This document shows positions 54,213-62,661 of a DNA stretch of 64,000 nucleotides, piece by piece. The notes under the pieces are model-generated. The model did not search any database, was not told where the DNA came from, and saw only the letters and a list, made by a program, of their open reading frames with translations. Origin of the DNA: Polaribacter glomeratus (GTDB taxonomy: Bacteria > Bacteroidota > Bacteroidia > Flavobacteriales > Flavobacteriaceae); contig NZ_MSCM01000001.1 of the NCBI RefSeq assembly GCF_002954665.1, positions 1,376,836 through 1,440,835 on the forward strand, in the 5' to 3' direction. Position 1 is the stretch's first letter, and every line of letters begins with the position of its first letter. Position numbers and translations under genes: made by a program.

Positions 54213-56747
54213 TCAACTAATATTAGACCAAATCTTAGAAGTTTTAGACACTTCTAAATAGGTTTTTCTAATATTTGCATTTTCTGGTTTTGATAAATTA
54301 GAATCCTCTTGTAATACTGAAATTGCCGTATTTCTGGCATTCACTAAAATTTTAGTATCCTTTACAATATCAGCAATTTTAAGATTTAAGACACCACTTT
54401 GTTGCGTTCCCATTAAGTTTCCTGGTCCACGTAATTTTAAATCAACCTCAGCAATTTTAAATCCGTCGGAAGTTTCAACCATGGTTTTTAAACGTGTTTT
54501 ACCTTCTTCGGATAATTTATAACTCGACAATAAAATACAATAACTTTGATCTGCACCTCTACCAACTCTACCTCTTAATTGATGTAATTGACTTAAACCA
54601 AATCGTTCTGAACTTTCAATAATCATAACACTCGCATTTGGCACATTTACACCAACTTCAATAACCGTTGTTGCTACCATAATTTGAGTTTCGCCTTTTA
54701 CAAAACGCTGCATTTCAAATTCTTTATCCGCAGGTTTCATTTGTCCATGAACAATACTTATTTGATATTTTGGGTTTGGAAATTCGCGCGAAACACTTTC
54801 ATAACCATCCATTAAATCTTTATAATCCATCGTTTCAGATTCCTGAATCAATGGATACACAATATATACTTGTCTACCTTTTGCTATTTCATCCTTCATA
54901 AATTTAAAAACCGACAATCGATTGCTATCAAATCGATGCACCGTTTTTACTTCTTTTCTTCCAGGAGGCAATTCATCAATAACAGAAATATCTAAATCGC
55001 CATACACAGACATTGCCAACGTTCTAGGAATTGGCGTTGCCGTCATTACTAAAATATGTGGCGGAGACGTAACTTCAGCTTTTTTAAAGGGAATATTTTT
55101 TAATTCTTGCGCAAGTTTTTCGATTACATTGTCTATATTTTCGAGAACTTCTTCGCTTGTAAATCTGATAACTTTATACCCAAATTCTTCAAGAATTTTA
55201 ATTCTTATCGCGTCTGCTTCTTGCTGTTCTGCGGTACTGTCATATTCTACATCAATTTCAACTAGTAACGGTTTTGAAATACAAGCAAAATCAACCGTAA
55301 ATTCGTCAATAATATGCTGTCGTCTAAATTTAAATTCTAATTTATTTGTTTTTAATTGCTCCCAAAGATTTTTTTCTGCTTCTGCGGATTGTTTTTTTCT
55401 TTCTTTTTGCAATTCTTTCATCAACTTATATACTGATGGATGCGCAGTTTCGTAACGATTGCGTACTTCAATTCCCGTTCCTTTGGCAATGGTTAAAACG
55501 GATCCTCCACCTTTAGACCATAATTTAGATCTTTGTGCAACTCCAAAGCGATGTTGCTCATCAATAATTGCAACACCTAAATTTTGGAATTGTACTTTAT
55601 CTTCTAGCAAAGCGTGTGTGCCAATTAAAATATGTAACGTTCCGTTTTCTAAATTTTTATGAATTTCTCTTCGTTTTTTTATTTTTACAGAACCTGTTAA
55701 TACATCTACTTTTAGCTTCGTGTTTTTTAAATATTCAGAAATTGCTTTATAATGTTGTGATGCTAAGATTTCTGTAGGCGCCATTATGGTGGCTTGAAAG
55801 CCATTATCAATTGCTAAAAGCATGGTTAATAAGGCCACAATTGTTTTTCCTGAGCCAACATCACCTTGCAAAAGGCGGTTCATATGCGCACCAGAACCTA
55901 CATCTTTTCTTATTTCTTTAAGTACTCTTTTTTGAGCATTTGTTAAATCGAAAGGCAAATGATTGTTATAAAAATCATTAAAATTATCGCTTACATTTTC
56001 AAAGATAAATCCTTTTATTTTGGTTTTGTTGATGAGTTTTTTACGCAATAATTGCAACTGAATAAAAAATAATTCTTCAAACTTTAAACGGTATTCTGCT
56101 TTGGCTAAATTTTCTTGACTTTTAGGAAAGTGCACATTTAAAAAAGCATCTCTTTTATGCATCAACTTAAAATCATCAATAATTTCTTGTGATAAACTTT
56201 CTTGAATTCCGTCGAAAAACTGTTTTAGTAAATTCTGAATGTACGTTCGCATCAATTTATTAGAAACGCCAGAATTCGTTAATTTTTCTGTGGATGGATA
56301 TACAGGTTGCATCTTAGATTGCAGCTTTTGTTTATATTCTGTAACCAATTCTATTTCTGGATGCGGAATGCTAAAGCTACCATTATAATGATTCAGTTTT
56401 CCATAAACTACATACGATTCATTTGGCTTCAAGGATTCTTTAATCCATTTATGGCCTTTAAACCAGACCAATTCCATGGTTCCTGTAGCATCTTGAAAAG
56501 TTGCCACTAACCTACTGCCTCTTTTTTGTGCAACAGATTTAATACTCGTTATTTTACCAACAATTTGTACTTCGGATGTGTTTGGCTGTAACTCTTTTAT
56601 GGCGTAAAAAGCGGTTTTATCAATATATCGAAAAGGGAAAAAATTGAGCAAATCATTACAAGATTTAATGCCCAATTCTGTGTACAAAAGCGTTGCTCTT
56701 TGTACACTAATTCCGTTTATATATGTTATAGGATAACTTAAATTCAA
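54213..56747 (-). CDS. recG: ATP-dependent DNA helicase RecG with inserted DUF559-like domain
   Basis: 844 residues from the TTG at 56747, which gives MNLSYPITYINGIS as in family N-termini; an upstream TTG at 56777 would add ten hydrophobic residues. Wedge/OB domain (about 50-150), Walker A LLQGDVGSGKTIVALL (~295), motif Ia MAPTEILASQH, motif II IIDEQHRFGVAQRSKLW (DEQH 396-399), motif III VMTATPIPRTLAMS (TATP 569-572), motif V MVATTVIEVGVNVP, motif VI QLHQLRGRVGRG. RecG remodels stalled forks and D-loops. Motifs II and III are normally about 25 residues apart; here an extra ~148 residues lie between them, bringing the length from ~700 to 844. The helicase motifs themselves are intact. Single gene, divergent from the rRNA methylase. 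Confidence 0.95.
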   Translation of the reverse strand: MNLSYPITYINGISVQRATLLYTELGIKSCNDLLNFFPFRYIDKTAFYAIKELQPNTSEVQIVGKITSIKSVAQKRGSRLVATFQDATGTMELVWFKGHKWIKESLKPNESYVVYGKLNHYNGSFSIPHPEIELVTEYKQKLQSKMQPVYPSTEKLTNSGVSNKLMRTYIQNLLKQFFDGIQESLSQEIIDDFKLMHKRDAFLNVHFPKSQENLAKAEYRLKFEELFFIQLQLLRKKLINKTKIKGFIFENVSDNFNDFYNNHLPFDLTNAQKRVLKEIRKDVGSGAHMNRLLQGDVGSGKTIVALLTMLLAIDNGFQATIMAPTEILASQHYKAISEYLKNTKLKVDVLTGSVKIKKRREIHKNLENGTLHILIGTHALLEDKVQFQNLGVAIIDEQHRFGVAQRSKLWSKGGGSVLTIAKGTGIEVRNRYETAHPSVYKLMKELQKERKKQSAEAEKNLWEQLKTNKLEFKFRRQHIIDEFTVDFACISKPLLVEIDVEYDSTAEQQEADAIRIKILEEFGYKVIRFTSEEVLENIDNVIEKLAQELKNIPFKKAEVTSPPHILVMTATPIPRTLAMSVYGDLDISVIDELPPGRKEVKTVHRFDSNRLSVFKFMKDEIAKGRQVYIVYPLIQESETMDYKDLMDGYESVSREFPNPKYQISIVHGQMKPADKEFEMQRFVKGETQIMVATTVIEVGVNVPNASVMIIESSERFGLSQLHQLRGRVGRGADQSYCILLSSYKLSEEGKTRLKTMVETSDGFKIAEVDLKLRGPGNLMGTQQSGVLNLKIADIVKDTKILVNARNTAISVLQEDSNLSKPENANIRKTYLEVSKTSKIWSNIS
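55074..55517 (-). other. DUF559 (Vsr-like endonuclease) domain inserted in frame in recG
   Basis: Residues ~411-558 of RecG. After a glycine-rich linker (WSKGGGSVLTIAKGTG) comes SAEAEKNLWEQLKTNKLEFK, then FRRQHIIDEFTVDFACISKP, LLVEIDVEYD, ILEEFGYKVIRFTSEEVLEN, which is the DUF559/PD-(D/E)XK Vsr-like pattern. Asp in VDF and Glu in VEID are kept, but the usual VDGxxH reads IDVEYD, so Gly and His of the site are changed and activity may be lost. RecG sequence resumes at TSPPHILVMTATP. Confidence 0.85.
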
Positions 56748-56795
56748 TTTAAAAAGATATAAAAAACGAAAATACAAAATACCTTTTATTTAACG

Positions 56796-56803
56796 TACCT
56801 TTG
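56796..56803 (+). promoter_or_regulatory. -7 box of the RsmB/F-like methyltransferase gene
   Basis: TACCTTTG, a perfect TAnnTTTG, 20 bases before the ATG at 56824. No clear TTG at -33. Confidence 0.6.
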
Positions 56804-56823
56804 CACACTATTATAATGAAAAA

Positions 56824-58035
56824 ATGAGATTACACAGAAACTTAACTTTTGCCGTTATAGACAGCATTCGAGATATATTTAATGAAGGTGTTTACGCAGA
56901 TAAAGCGGTAGAAAAAGCCTTAAAGAGAGATAAACGTTGGGGCGCAAGAGACCGTAAATTTGTTGCTGAAACGATTTATGATATTGTTCGCTGGAACCGA
57001 CTATATGCAGAAATTGCAGAAGTAAAAGTACCATATGACAGAGATAATATTTGGAGATTATTTTCTGTTTGGTGTATTTTAAGAGGAATCGCTTTACCAG
57101 ATTGGAACCAAGTTGGTGATGTGCCAGAACGAAGAATTAAAGGTCGTTTTGCAGAATTATCAAGAACAAGAAAATATAGAGAATCTATTCCTGATTGGAT
57201 GGATGAGCTTTGTGTTTCTGAATTGGGAGAAGAAGTTTGGACCAAAGAAATTGCGGCTTTAAACGAGCAAGCAAAAGTAATTTTAAGAACAAATACCTTA
57301 AACATTTCTAAAGAAATTCTTCAAAAGAAATTAAAGGCAGAAGATATTATTACTGAATTTGTTCCAAATCATCCAGATGCATTGCTATTGCCAGAAAGAG
57401 CAAATGTATTTAAAAGTGAAGCTTTTCATAAAGGTTTTTTTGAAGTTCAAGATGCTTCATCGCAATTAGTTGCAGCATATTTAGACGTAAAACCAGGAAT
57501 GAAAGTGATTGATACTTGTGCTGGTGCAGGAGGAAAAACATTGCATTTATCTGCTTTAATGGAAAATAAAGGGCAAATAATTGCCATGGATATTTACGAA
57601 AGTAAACTTAGAAAACTAAAAGTTAGAGCTCGCAGAAATGGTGCACATAACATAGACATGCGTGTAATTGATTCTACAAAAGTGATTAAAAAATTACATG
57701 AAAAAGCCGACAGAGTTTTAATTGACGCTCCTTGTTCTGGTTTAGGTGTTATCCGAAGAAACCCAGATTCTAAATGGAAACTACAGCCTGAGTTTATAGA
57801 AAATATTAAAAAAGTACAACAAGAAGTTTTACAACAATATTCTAAAATGGTTAAACCAGGCGGAAAAATGGTATATGCAACGTGTTCTATTTTACCATCA
57901 GAAAATCAAGAACAAGTTAAGACTTTCTTAACATCAGAATCAGGAAAAGATTTTACATTTGTATCCGATAAAAAAGTGTTAGCGCATATTTCTGGTTTCG
58001 ACGGATTTTACATGGCGCTTTTAGAAAGAAAATAA
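56824..58035 (+). CDS. RsmB/F (NOL1/NOP2/Sun)-type RNA cytosine-C5 methyltransferase
   Basis: 403 residues. An N-terminal NusB-like helical part (residues 1-130) precedes a Rossmann methyltransferase: motif I VIDTCAGAGGKTLHLSALM, VLIDAPCSGLGVIRRNPDSK with PCSG, and MVYATCSILPSENQEQV with TCS; the two cysteines are the RNA m5C catalytic pair. Such enzymes methylate cytosines in 16S rRNA (RsmB/RsmF) or tRNA. The N-terminal NusB-like portion favours RsmB-like over RsmF, but the exact target is not determined. Cytoplasmic; single gene. Confidence 0.9.
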   Translation: MRLHRNLTFAVIDSIRDIFNEGVYADKAVEKALKRDKRWGARDRKFVAETIYDIVRWNRLYAEIAEVKVPYDRDNIWRLFSVWCILRGIALPDWNQVGDVPERRIKGRFAELSRTRKYRESIPDWMDELCVSELGEEVWTKEIAALNEQAKVILRTNTLNISKEILQKKLKAEDIITEFVPNHPDALLLPERANVFKSEAFHKGFFEVQDASSQLVAAYLDVKPGMKVIDTCAGAGGKTLHLSALMENKGQIIAMDIYESKLRKLKVRARRNGAHNIDMRVIDSTKVIKKLHEKADRVLIDAPCSGLGVIRRNPDSKWKLQPEFIENIKKVQQEVLQQYSKMVKPGGKMVYATCSILPSENQEQVKTFLTSESGKDFTFVSDKKVLAHISGFDGFYMALLERK

Positions 58036-58114
58036 AACCCTATATTTATTGCTGATATAGTGTAATAATTGCAGAAAAAGAAAGTAAAATTTTGTTTCAT
58101 TTTAAATAAAAAAC

Positions 58115-60349
58115 ATGATAAAAAAACTACTATTTTTAATTGCAATAACTACTTGCACATTTACTTTTTCACAAGCAGAATCTTATTATAGTGATGTAAA
58201 CCTGAACTTAACAGGTGCAGATTTAAAAAACGCTTTAGCTACTAAAATTATTACAACACATACAAAGTTGTTAACGTATACTCCTGGCGTTTGGGAAGCA
58301 TCTAAAATAACGGATGCTAACGTATCAAATACGTCAGAAGTTGTTTTAATTTATGGTTGGGAAGATGGTACTGATCAAGACATTACAAACGACAGAACTA
58401 GAAATAACACTTTACAAGATAGTGGAAATGGTGAATCTTTTAGATGGAATAGAGAACATGTTTTTTCTAAATCTTTAGCTATACCTAGTTTAGAAACGAA
58501 TGACCCAGGGTCTGGAACTGATGCTCATAATTTAAGACCTGCTGATAGAAGTAGAAACTCTGAAAGAAATAATTTTAAATTCGCGCCTGGCACTGGTAAT
58601 TCCGGTCGTTCTTCCGTTACCTATAATGGTCCAGATGGTCCAAATACAAGAGGTTGGTATCCTGGAGATGAATGGAAAGGAGATGTAGCAAGGATTATAA
58701 TGTATATGTATTTACACTATAATGGAGATGGAACTTCCGTTAGTAAAACACAATGTACACCTAACAATGTTGGTGTTGGTAGCAGTGAATTTACATCTGA
58801 TGAGATGATTGATTTATTTTTACAATGGAATGCAGAAGACCCAGTTTCAGCTATTGAAATAGCGAGAAATACCTACCATGAAAACACCTCTAACACCTAT
58901 GCCCAAGGAAATAGAAATCCGTTTATAGACAATCCATATTTAGCAACGAGAATTTGGGGAGGAACCTCTGCAGAAGATAGATGGGGAATTTACACAACTA
59001 GCGATACTGAAGCTCCTACGAGTCCAACTAACGTAACATTAACTAACATAGGTTTAACTTCAATGGATGTTTCTTGGGATACTTCTAGCGATAATTTTGG
59101 TGTAACTGGCTATAACGTTTATGTTAATGATGTTTTAACAGCACAAACTTCGAATACAAATACAACAATTTCTAATCTTAATACAAACACAACCTACAGG
59201 TTTACTGTAATCGCTAAAGATCTTATAAACAATTTTTCTGCTGCAAGTACTGCTGTAAATGCAAAAACGTTACAGGATACTACGCCACCATCGGTACCGT
59301 TAAATGTAACTATATCGACTATTACAGATAGTTCGTTTAACATAAATTGGTCTGCTTCTTCAGACAATAACGAAGTTGCAGGTTACGATGTTTTTGTTGA
59401 TGGCCTTTTAGTAGCTTCTACTACATCAACTTCTTATACGGTAATAGGTCTAACTTCATCTACAACTTTTACTGCGGCTGTTTTAGCAAAAGATAAAGAT
59501 GATAACAAATCTGCAAAAAGCAGCAATGTAAGCGTTACAACCAATGGTTCGACAGCTGGAGCTGCTTCAGAATTATTTTTCTCTGAATATGTTGAAGGTA
59601 ATGGCGGTACAAATAAAGCATTAGAAATTTATAATTTAACAGGCGCTACAGTAAGTCTTGTTGGTTACGTGGTAAAATTAGAAAGGAATGGTGCAGGAGT
59701 TTGGACTACACCACTAGCATTAAACAGCGGAACTGTTAAAAACATTGTACCTGGTGATGTATTTGTAATTGGTAATGGAGATAATTCAGATCCTATATTA
59801 CAACCTTATTCAAATAATAATACGGTTGGGCAGGTAGATTTAGTTCAACCTAATATTGAGGCCACTAGTTATGGTCAACCTGTAAATTTTAATGGAGACG
59901 ATGCCGTTGGTTTGTTTAAAGACGACGTATTAATTGATATTATTGGTGTTTTTGGTAACGGAGCAGTTTTTGCTGCAAACGTAACATTAAGACGAAACGG
60001 AAATATTAGTAGCCCAAATACTACTTTTGATAAACAAGGTGAATGGACTTCTTTTTCTGAAAACACTTTTGATGGCATTGGTAGCCATACATCCACTTTA
60101 AGTACAAAAAATAATGCTTTTGAAGCTTTTAAAATGTTTCCGAATCCTACAAATGGAGATCAAATTTATTTTAGTGTTACAGAAGATGCTACTATTCAAA
60201 TCTACACGGTATTAGGAAAATTAGTACAAACATCTAAGGTTACAAAAAGTAAGAACAGTGTTGATATTTCAAAATTCGCAACTGGTATGTATCTTTTAAA
60301 AATAAACTCTGGTAAGCAATTTATTACCAAAAAATTAATTAAAAATTAA
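58115..60349 (+). CDS. Secreted endonuclease I with fibronectin III, lamin-tail-like and T9SS domains, copy 1
   Basis: 744 residues. Signal peptide to about CTFTFSQ. Endonuclease I family domain (about 20-290): RWNREHVFSKSLAIPS with catalytic His, GTDAHNLRPADRSRNSERNN, FKFAPG, WYPGDEWKGDVARIIMYMYL. Two fibronectin type III domains (PTSPTNVTLTNIGLTSMDVS; PSVPLNVTISTITDSSFNIN), then a lamin-tail-like domain (LFFSEYVEGNGGTNKALEIY, LRRNGNISSPNTTF) and a T9SS type A tail (FKMFPNPTNGDQIYFSV to the end). Predicted extracellular or surface DNase for using DNA as phosphorus and carbon source. A hairpin terminator follows. Confidence 0.92.
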   Translation: MIKKLLFLIAITTCTFTFSQAESYYSDVNLNLTGADLKNALATKIITTHTKLLTYTPGVWEASKITDANVSNTSEVVLIYGWEDGTDQDITNDRTRNNTLQDSGNGESFRWNREHVFSKSLAIPSLETNDPGSGTDAHNLRPADRSRNSERNNFKFAPGTGNSGRSSVTYNGPDGPNTRGWYPGDEWKGDVARIIMYMYLHYNGDGTSVSKTQCTPNNVGVGSSEFTSDEMIDLFLQWNAEDPVSAIEIARNTYHENTSNTYAQGNRNPFIDNPYLATRIWGGTSAEDRWGIYTTSDTEAPTSPTNVTLTNIGLTSMDVSWDTSSDNFGVTGYNVYVNDVLTAQTSNTNTTISNLNTNTTYRFTVIAKDLINNFSAASTAVNAKTLQDTTPPSVPLNVTISTITDSSFNINWSASSDNNEVAGYDVFVDGLLVASTTSTSYTVIGLTSSTTFTAAVLAKDKDDNKSAKSSNVSVTTNGSTAGAASELFFSEYVEGNGGTNKALEIYNLTGATVSLVGYVVKLERNGAGVWTTPLALNSGTVKNIVPGDVFVIGNGDNSDPILQPYSNNNTVGQVDLVQPNIEATSYGQPVNFNGDDAVGLFKDDVLIDIIGVFGNGAVFAANVTLRRNGNISSPNTTFDKQGEWTSFSENTFDGIGSHTSTLSTKNNAFEAFKMFPNPTNGDQIYFSVTEDATIQIYTVLGKLVQTSKVTKSKNSVDISKFATGMYLLKINSGKQFITKKLIKN

Positions 60350-60370
60350 TACTAAAATTATACTTTAACA

Positions 60371-60403
60371 AGAAACGATTCAAAATTTTGAATCGTTTCT
60401 TTA
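60371..60403 (+). terminator. Terminator between the two endonuclease genes
   Basis: AGAAACGATTCAAAA followed directly by its complement TTTTGAATCGTTTCT, a 30-base perfect palindrome at 60371-60400, then T residues. It covers the earlier in-frame ATG at 60388, which is therefore not the start of the next gene. Confidence 0.88.
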
Positions 60404-60414
60404 ATCCTAAAAAA

Positions 60415-62496
60415 ATGAAAAAAAAATTACTCTTATTATCTTTATTTTTAACATTTGTAGTTTCAGCTCAAGAATCCTACTACAATGGTGTAGACTTAAC
60501 TGCGGAAGGTTTAGAATTAAAAAATAATTTATCAGCAAAAACAATCAGTGCGCACACTAATTTTCTTAGTTATACACCTGGTGTTTGGGACGCTTTAAAA
60601 GTAACAGATTTAAACCCAGAAAATAGTTCTGAGGTTTTATTGGTATATGGTTATGCTGCGTCTGGCGCAACTGCTAGATCAAGAAACAAGGACCTAAATG
60701 GTGGTGGTCAAGGAGATTGGAATAGAGAACATACCTACGCAAGATCTCTAGGAAGCCCTAATTTAGGAGATACAGGTCCTGGAGCAGATGCACATCATTT
60801 AAGACCTTCGGATGTAAGCTATAACAGTCAAAGAGGAAATTTAAAATTTGCGAATGGTTCTGGAAATTCTGGTAGCGTTTCTGGCGGATGGTATCCTGGT
60901 GATGAATGGAAAGGTGATGTTGCAAGAATGATGATGTATATGTATATACGTTATGGCGACCAATGTAAACCAAATGGTGTTGGTTTAGGAAGCACCGCTT
61001 CTACTCCTGATGATATGATTGATTTATTTCTAGAATGGAATGTAGAAGATCCTGTTTCAGATTTTGAAAGACAAAGAAATACGTATCACGAATCAAATCA
61101 AAGTTCTTCACAAGGTAATAGAAATCCATTTATTGATAATGCTTATTTAGCAACAAGAATTTGGGGTGGAAATCCTGCGGCAGATTCTTGGGGAATTTAT
61201 ACTTCTAATGACAATGAAGCGCCAACTGTGCCAACAAATGTTACAGTTAGTAATATTACAACTTCTACTATGAGCGTTTCTTGGAATGTTTCCACAGATA
61301 ATATTGCAGTTACAAAATATGAAGTATATGCAAATGGAGCTTTAAACGGAGAAACTGAAAACACAAATTACACAATAACTGGCTTAAACTCAAATGCAGC
61401 TTATGCTATAACAGTTTTAGCAAAAGATATTGCAAACAACAAATCTGCACAATCTGCAGCCGCAAACGGAACAACTTTAGCAGATAATAGCGCTCCATCG
61501 GTTCCTACGGATGTTACAGTTTCTAGCATAACAGGAACAAGCTTTAAAGTAACTTGGACAGCCTCTTCAGATAATACAGGCGTAACTGCTTATGACGTTT
61601 TTATTGATGGTTCTCTTAATGGATCATCCGCAAATACAACGTACAGTGTTACTGGTTTAACGGCTTCTACATCTTATAGTATTCGAGTTTCAGCAAAAGA
61701 TAAAGTAAATAATACTTCATCACAATCTACAGCAGTTACTGCAACTACAACAGATGGTAGTAATAATATTATTGAATTATTTTTCTCTGAATACGTTGAA
61801 GGTAGTAGCTATAATAAAGCTTTAGAAATTGCAAATATTACAGAAAATGCTATTGACTTATCTGCATATTCTATTCAAAGACAATCTAGAGGTAACTGGG
61901 AAACTCCACTAGTTTTAAGTGGTATAATTGCTGCTGGTGATGTTTATGTAATCATAAACAGCGGTGTAGGAGATGCAATAGAACCAACATTACTTGCAGA
62001 AGCAGATTTACAAATTGCTAATTCAACTCCGATGACTTTTAATGGTGATGACAGAATTGGCTTGTTTAAAAATGATGTTTTAATCGATATTATTGGTGAT
62101 TTAAATGGAACAACAACATTTGCTGAAAATGTTACGTTAAGAAGAAAAAATAGCATTACAAAACCTAATACGACCTATACAGCTAGTGAATGGGATGAAT
62201 TTTCCCAAAACACATTTGATGGTATTGGTTTTCATAGAAACACAGCAAGTGTTTCCGCTTATTTAATGGATACGATTACATTTTATCCAAATCCAACAAA
62301 TGGAAATATTATTTACTTTAAAACGAATGAAAACACTACTGTAACAATATACAATGTGCTAGGTCAATTGGTGAAATCAGCAAAAATTACCGAAAGTAAG
62401 AACAGTATTGACATCTCTGATTTATCAAAAGGAGTTTTTATTATAAAAATGAATATTGATAAATCTTATATTTCTAAAAAACTACTAAGAAACTAA
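60415..62496 (+). CDS. Secreted endonuclease I with fibronectin III, lamin-tail-like and T9SS domains, copy 2
   Basis: 693 residues from the ATG at 60415, which opens a clean signal peptide (MKKKLLLLSLFLTFVVSAQ). Same architecture as copy 1: nuclease domain with DWNREHTYARSLGSP, ADAHHLRPSDVSYNSQRGN, WYPGDEWKGDVARMMMYMYI; two fibronectin III domains (PTVPTNVTVSNITTSTMSVS; PSVPTDVTVSSITGTSFKVT); lamin-tail-like domain with LFFSEYVEGSSYNKALEI; T9SS tail with ITFYPNPTNGNIIYFKTNEN. The nuclease part is shorter by ~25 residues. A tandem duplication with catalytic residues retained in both copies. Confidence 0.92.
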   Translation: MKKKLLLLSLFLTFVVSAQESYYNGVDLTAEGLELKNNLSAKTISAHTNFLSYTPGVWDALKVTDLNPENSSEVLLVYGYAASGATARSRNKDLNGGGQGDWNREHTYARSLGSPNLGDTGPGADAHHLRPSDVSYNSQRGNLKFANGSGNSGSVSGGWYPGDEWKGDVARMMMYMYIRYGDQCKPNGVGLGSTASTPDDMIDLFLEWNVEDPVSDFERQRNTYHESNQSSSQGNRNPFIDNAYLATRIWGGNPAADSWGIYTSNDNEAPTVPTNVTVSNITTSTMSVSWNVSTDNIAVTKYEVYANGALNGETENTNYTITGLNSNAAYAITVLAKDIANNKSAQSAAANGTTLADNSAPSVPTDVTVSSITGTSFKVTWTASSDNTGVTAYDVFIDGSLNGSSANTTYSVTGLTASTSYSIRVSAKDKVNNTSSQSTAVTATTTDGSNNIIELFFSEYVEGSSYNKALEIANITENAIDLSAYSIQRQSRGNWETPLVLSGIIAAGDVYVIINSGVGDAIEPTLLAEADLQIANSTPMTFNGDDRIGLFKNDVLIDIIGDLNGTTTFAENVTLRRKNSITKPNTTYTASEWDEFSQNTFDGIGFHRNTASVSAYLMDTITFYPNPTNGNIIYFKTNENTTVTIYNVLGQLVKSAKITESKNSIDISDLSKGVFIIKMNIDKSYISKKLLRN

Positions 62497-62519
62497 GCAT
62501 ATTTATAAATAATTATATT

Positions 62520-62549
62520 AAAGACTGTCTCTCAAAGGCAGTCTTTTTT
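62520..62549 (+). terminator. Terminator after the second endonuclease gene
   Basis: AAAGACTG and CAGTCTTT form an 8-bp stem around an 11-base loop, followed by T residues. Confidence 0.82.
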
Positions 62550-62620
62550 ATGATTCAGAATACCTGGAAGAATAGCTTTATTTCTATAAAAATAATTCAT
62601 CAGAATTAAGATGAAAAAAG

Positions 62621-62628
62621 TAAATTTG
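62621..62628 (+). promoter_or_regulatory. -7 box of purL
   Basis: TAAATTTG fits TAnnTTTG exactly and lies 33 bases before the ATG at 62662. The -33 position reads TTC rather than TTG. Confidence 0.5.
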
Positions 62629-62661
62629 CATTTTTAAATCAATACCCAAATAAACACTATA

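Noticed and set aside
54922-55455. 177-codon plus-strand frame opposite recG, overlapping the inserted domain
   Set aside because: The minus-strand RecG/DUF559 reading frame explains the region; the plus frame has cysteine- and serine-rich, non-protein-like composition.
60388-60414. Earlier ATG for the second endonuclease gene
   Set aside because: It lies in the loop/stem of a perfect-palindrome terminator and would put nine charged or bulky residues before a clean signal peptide.
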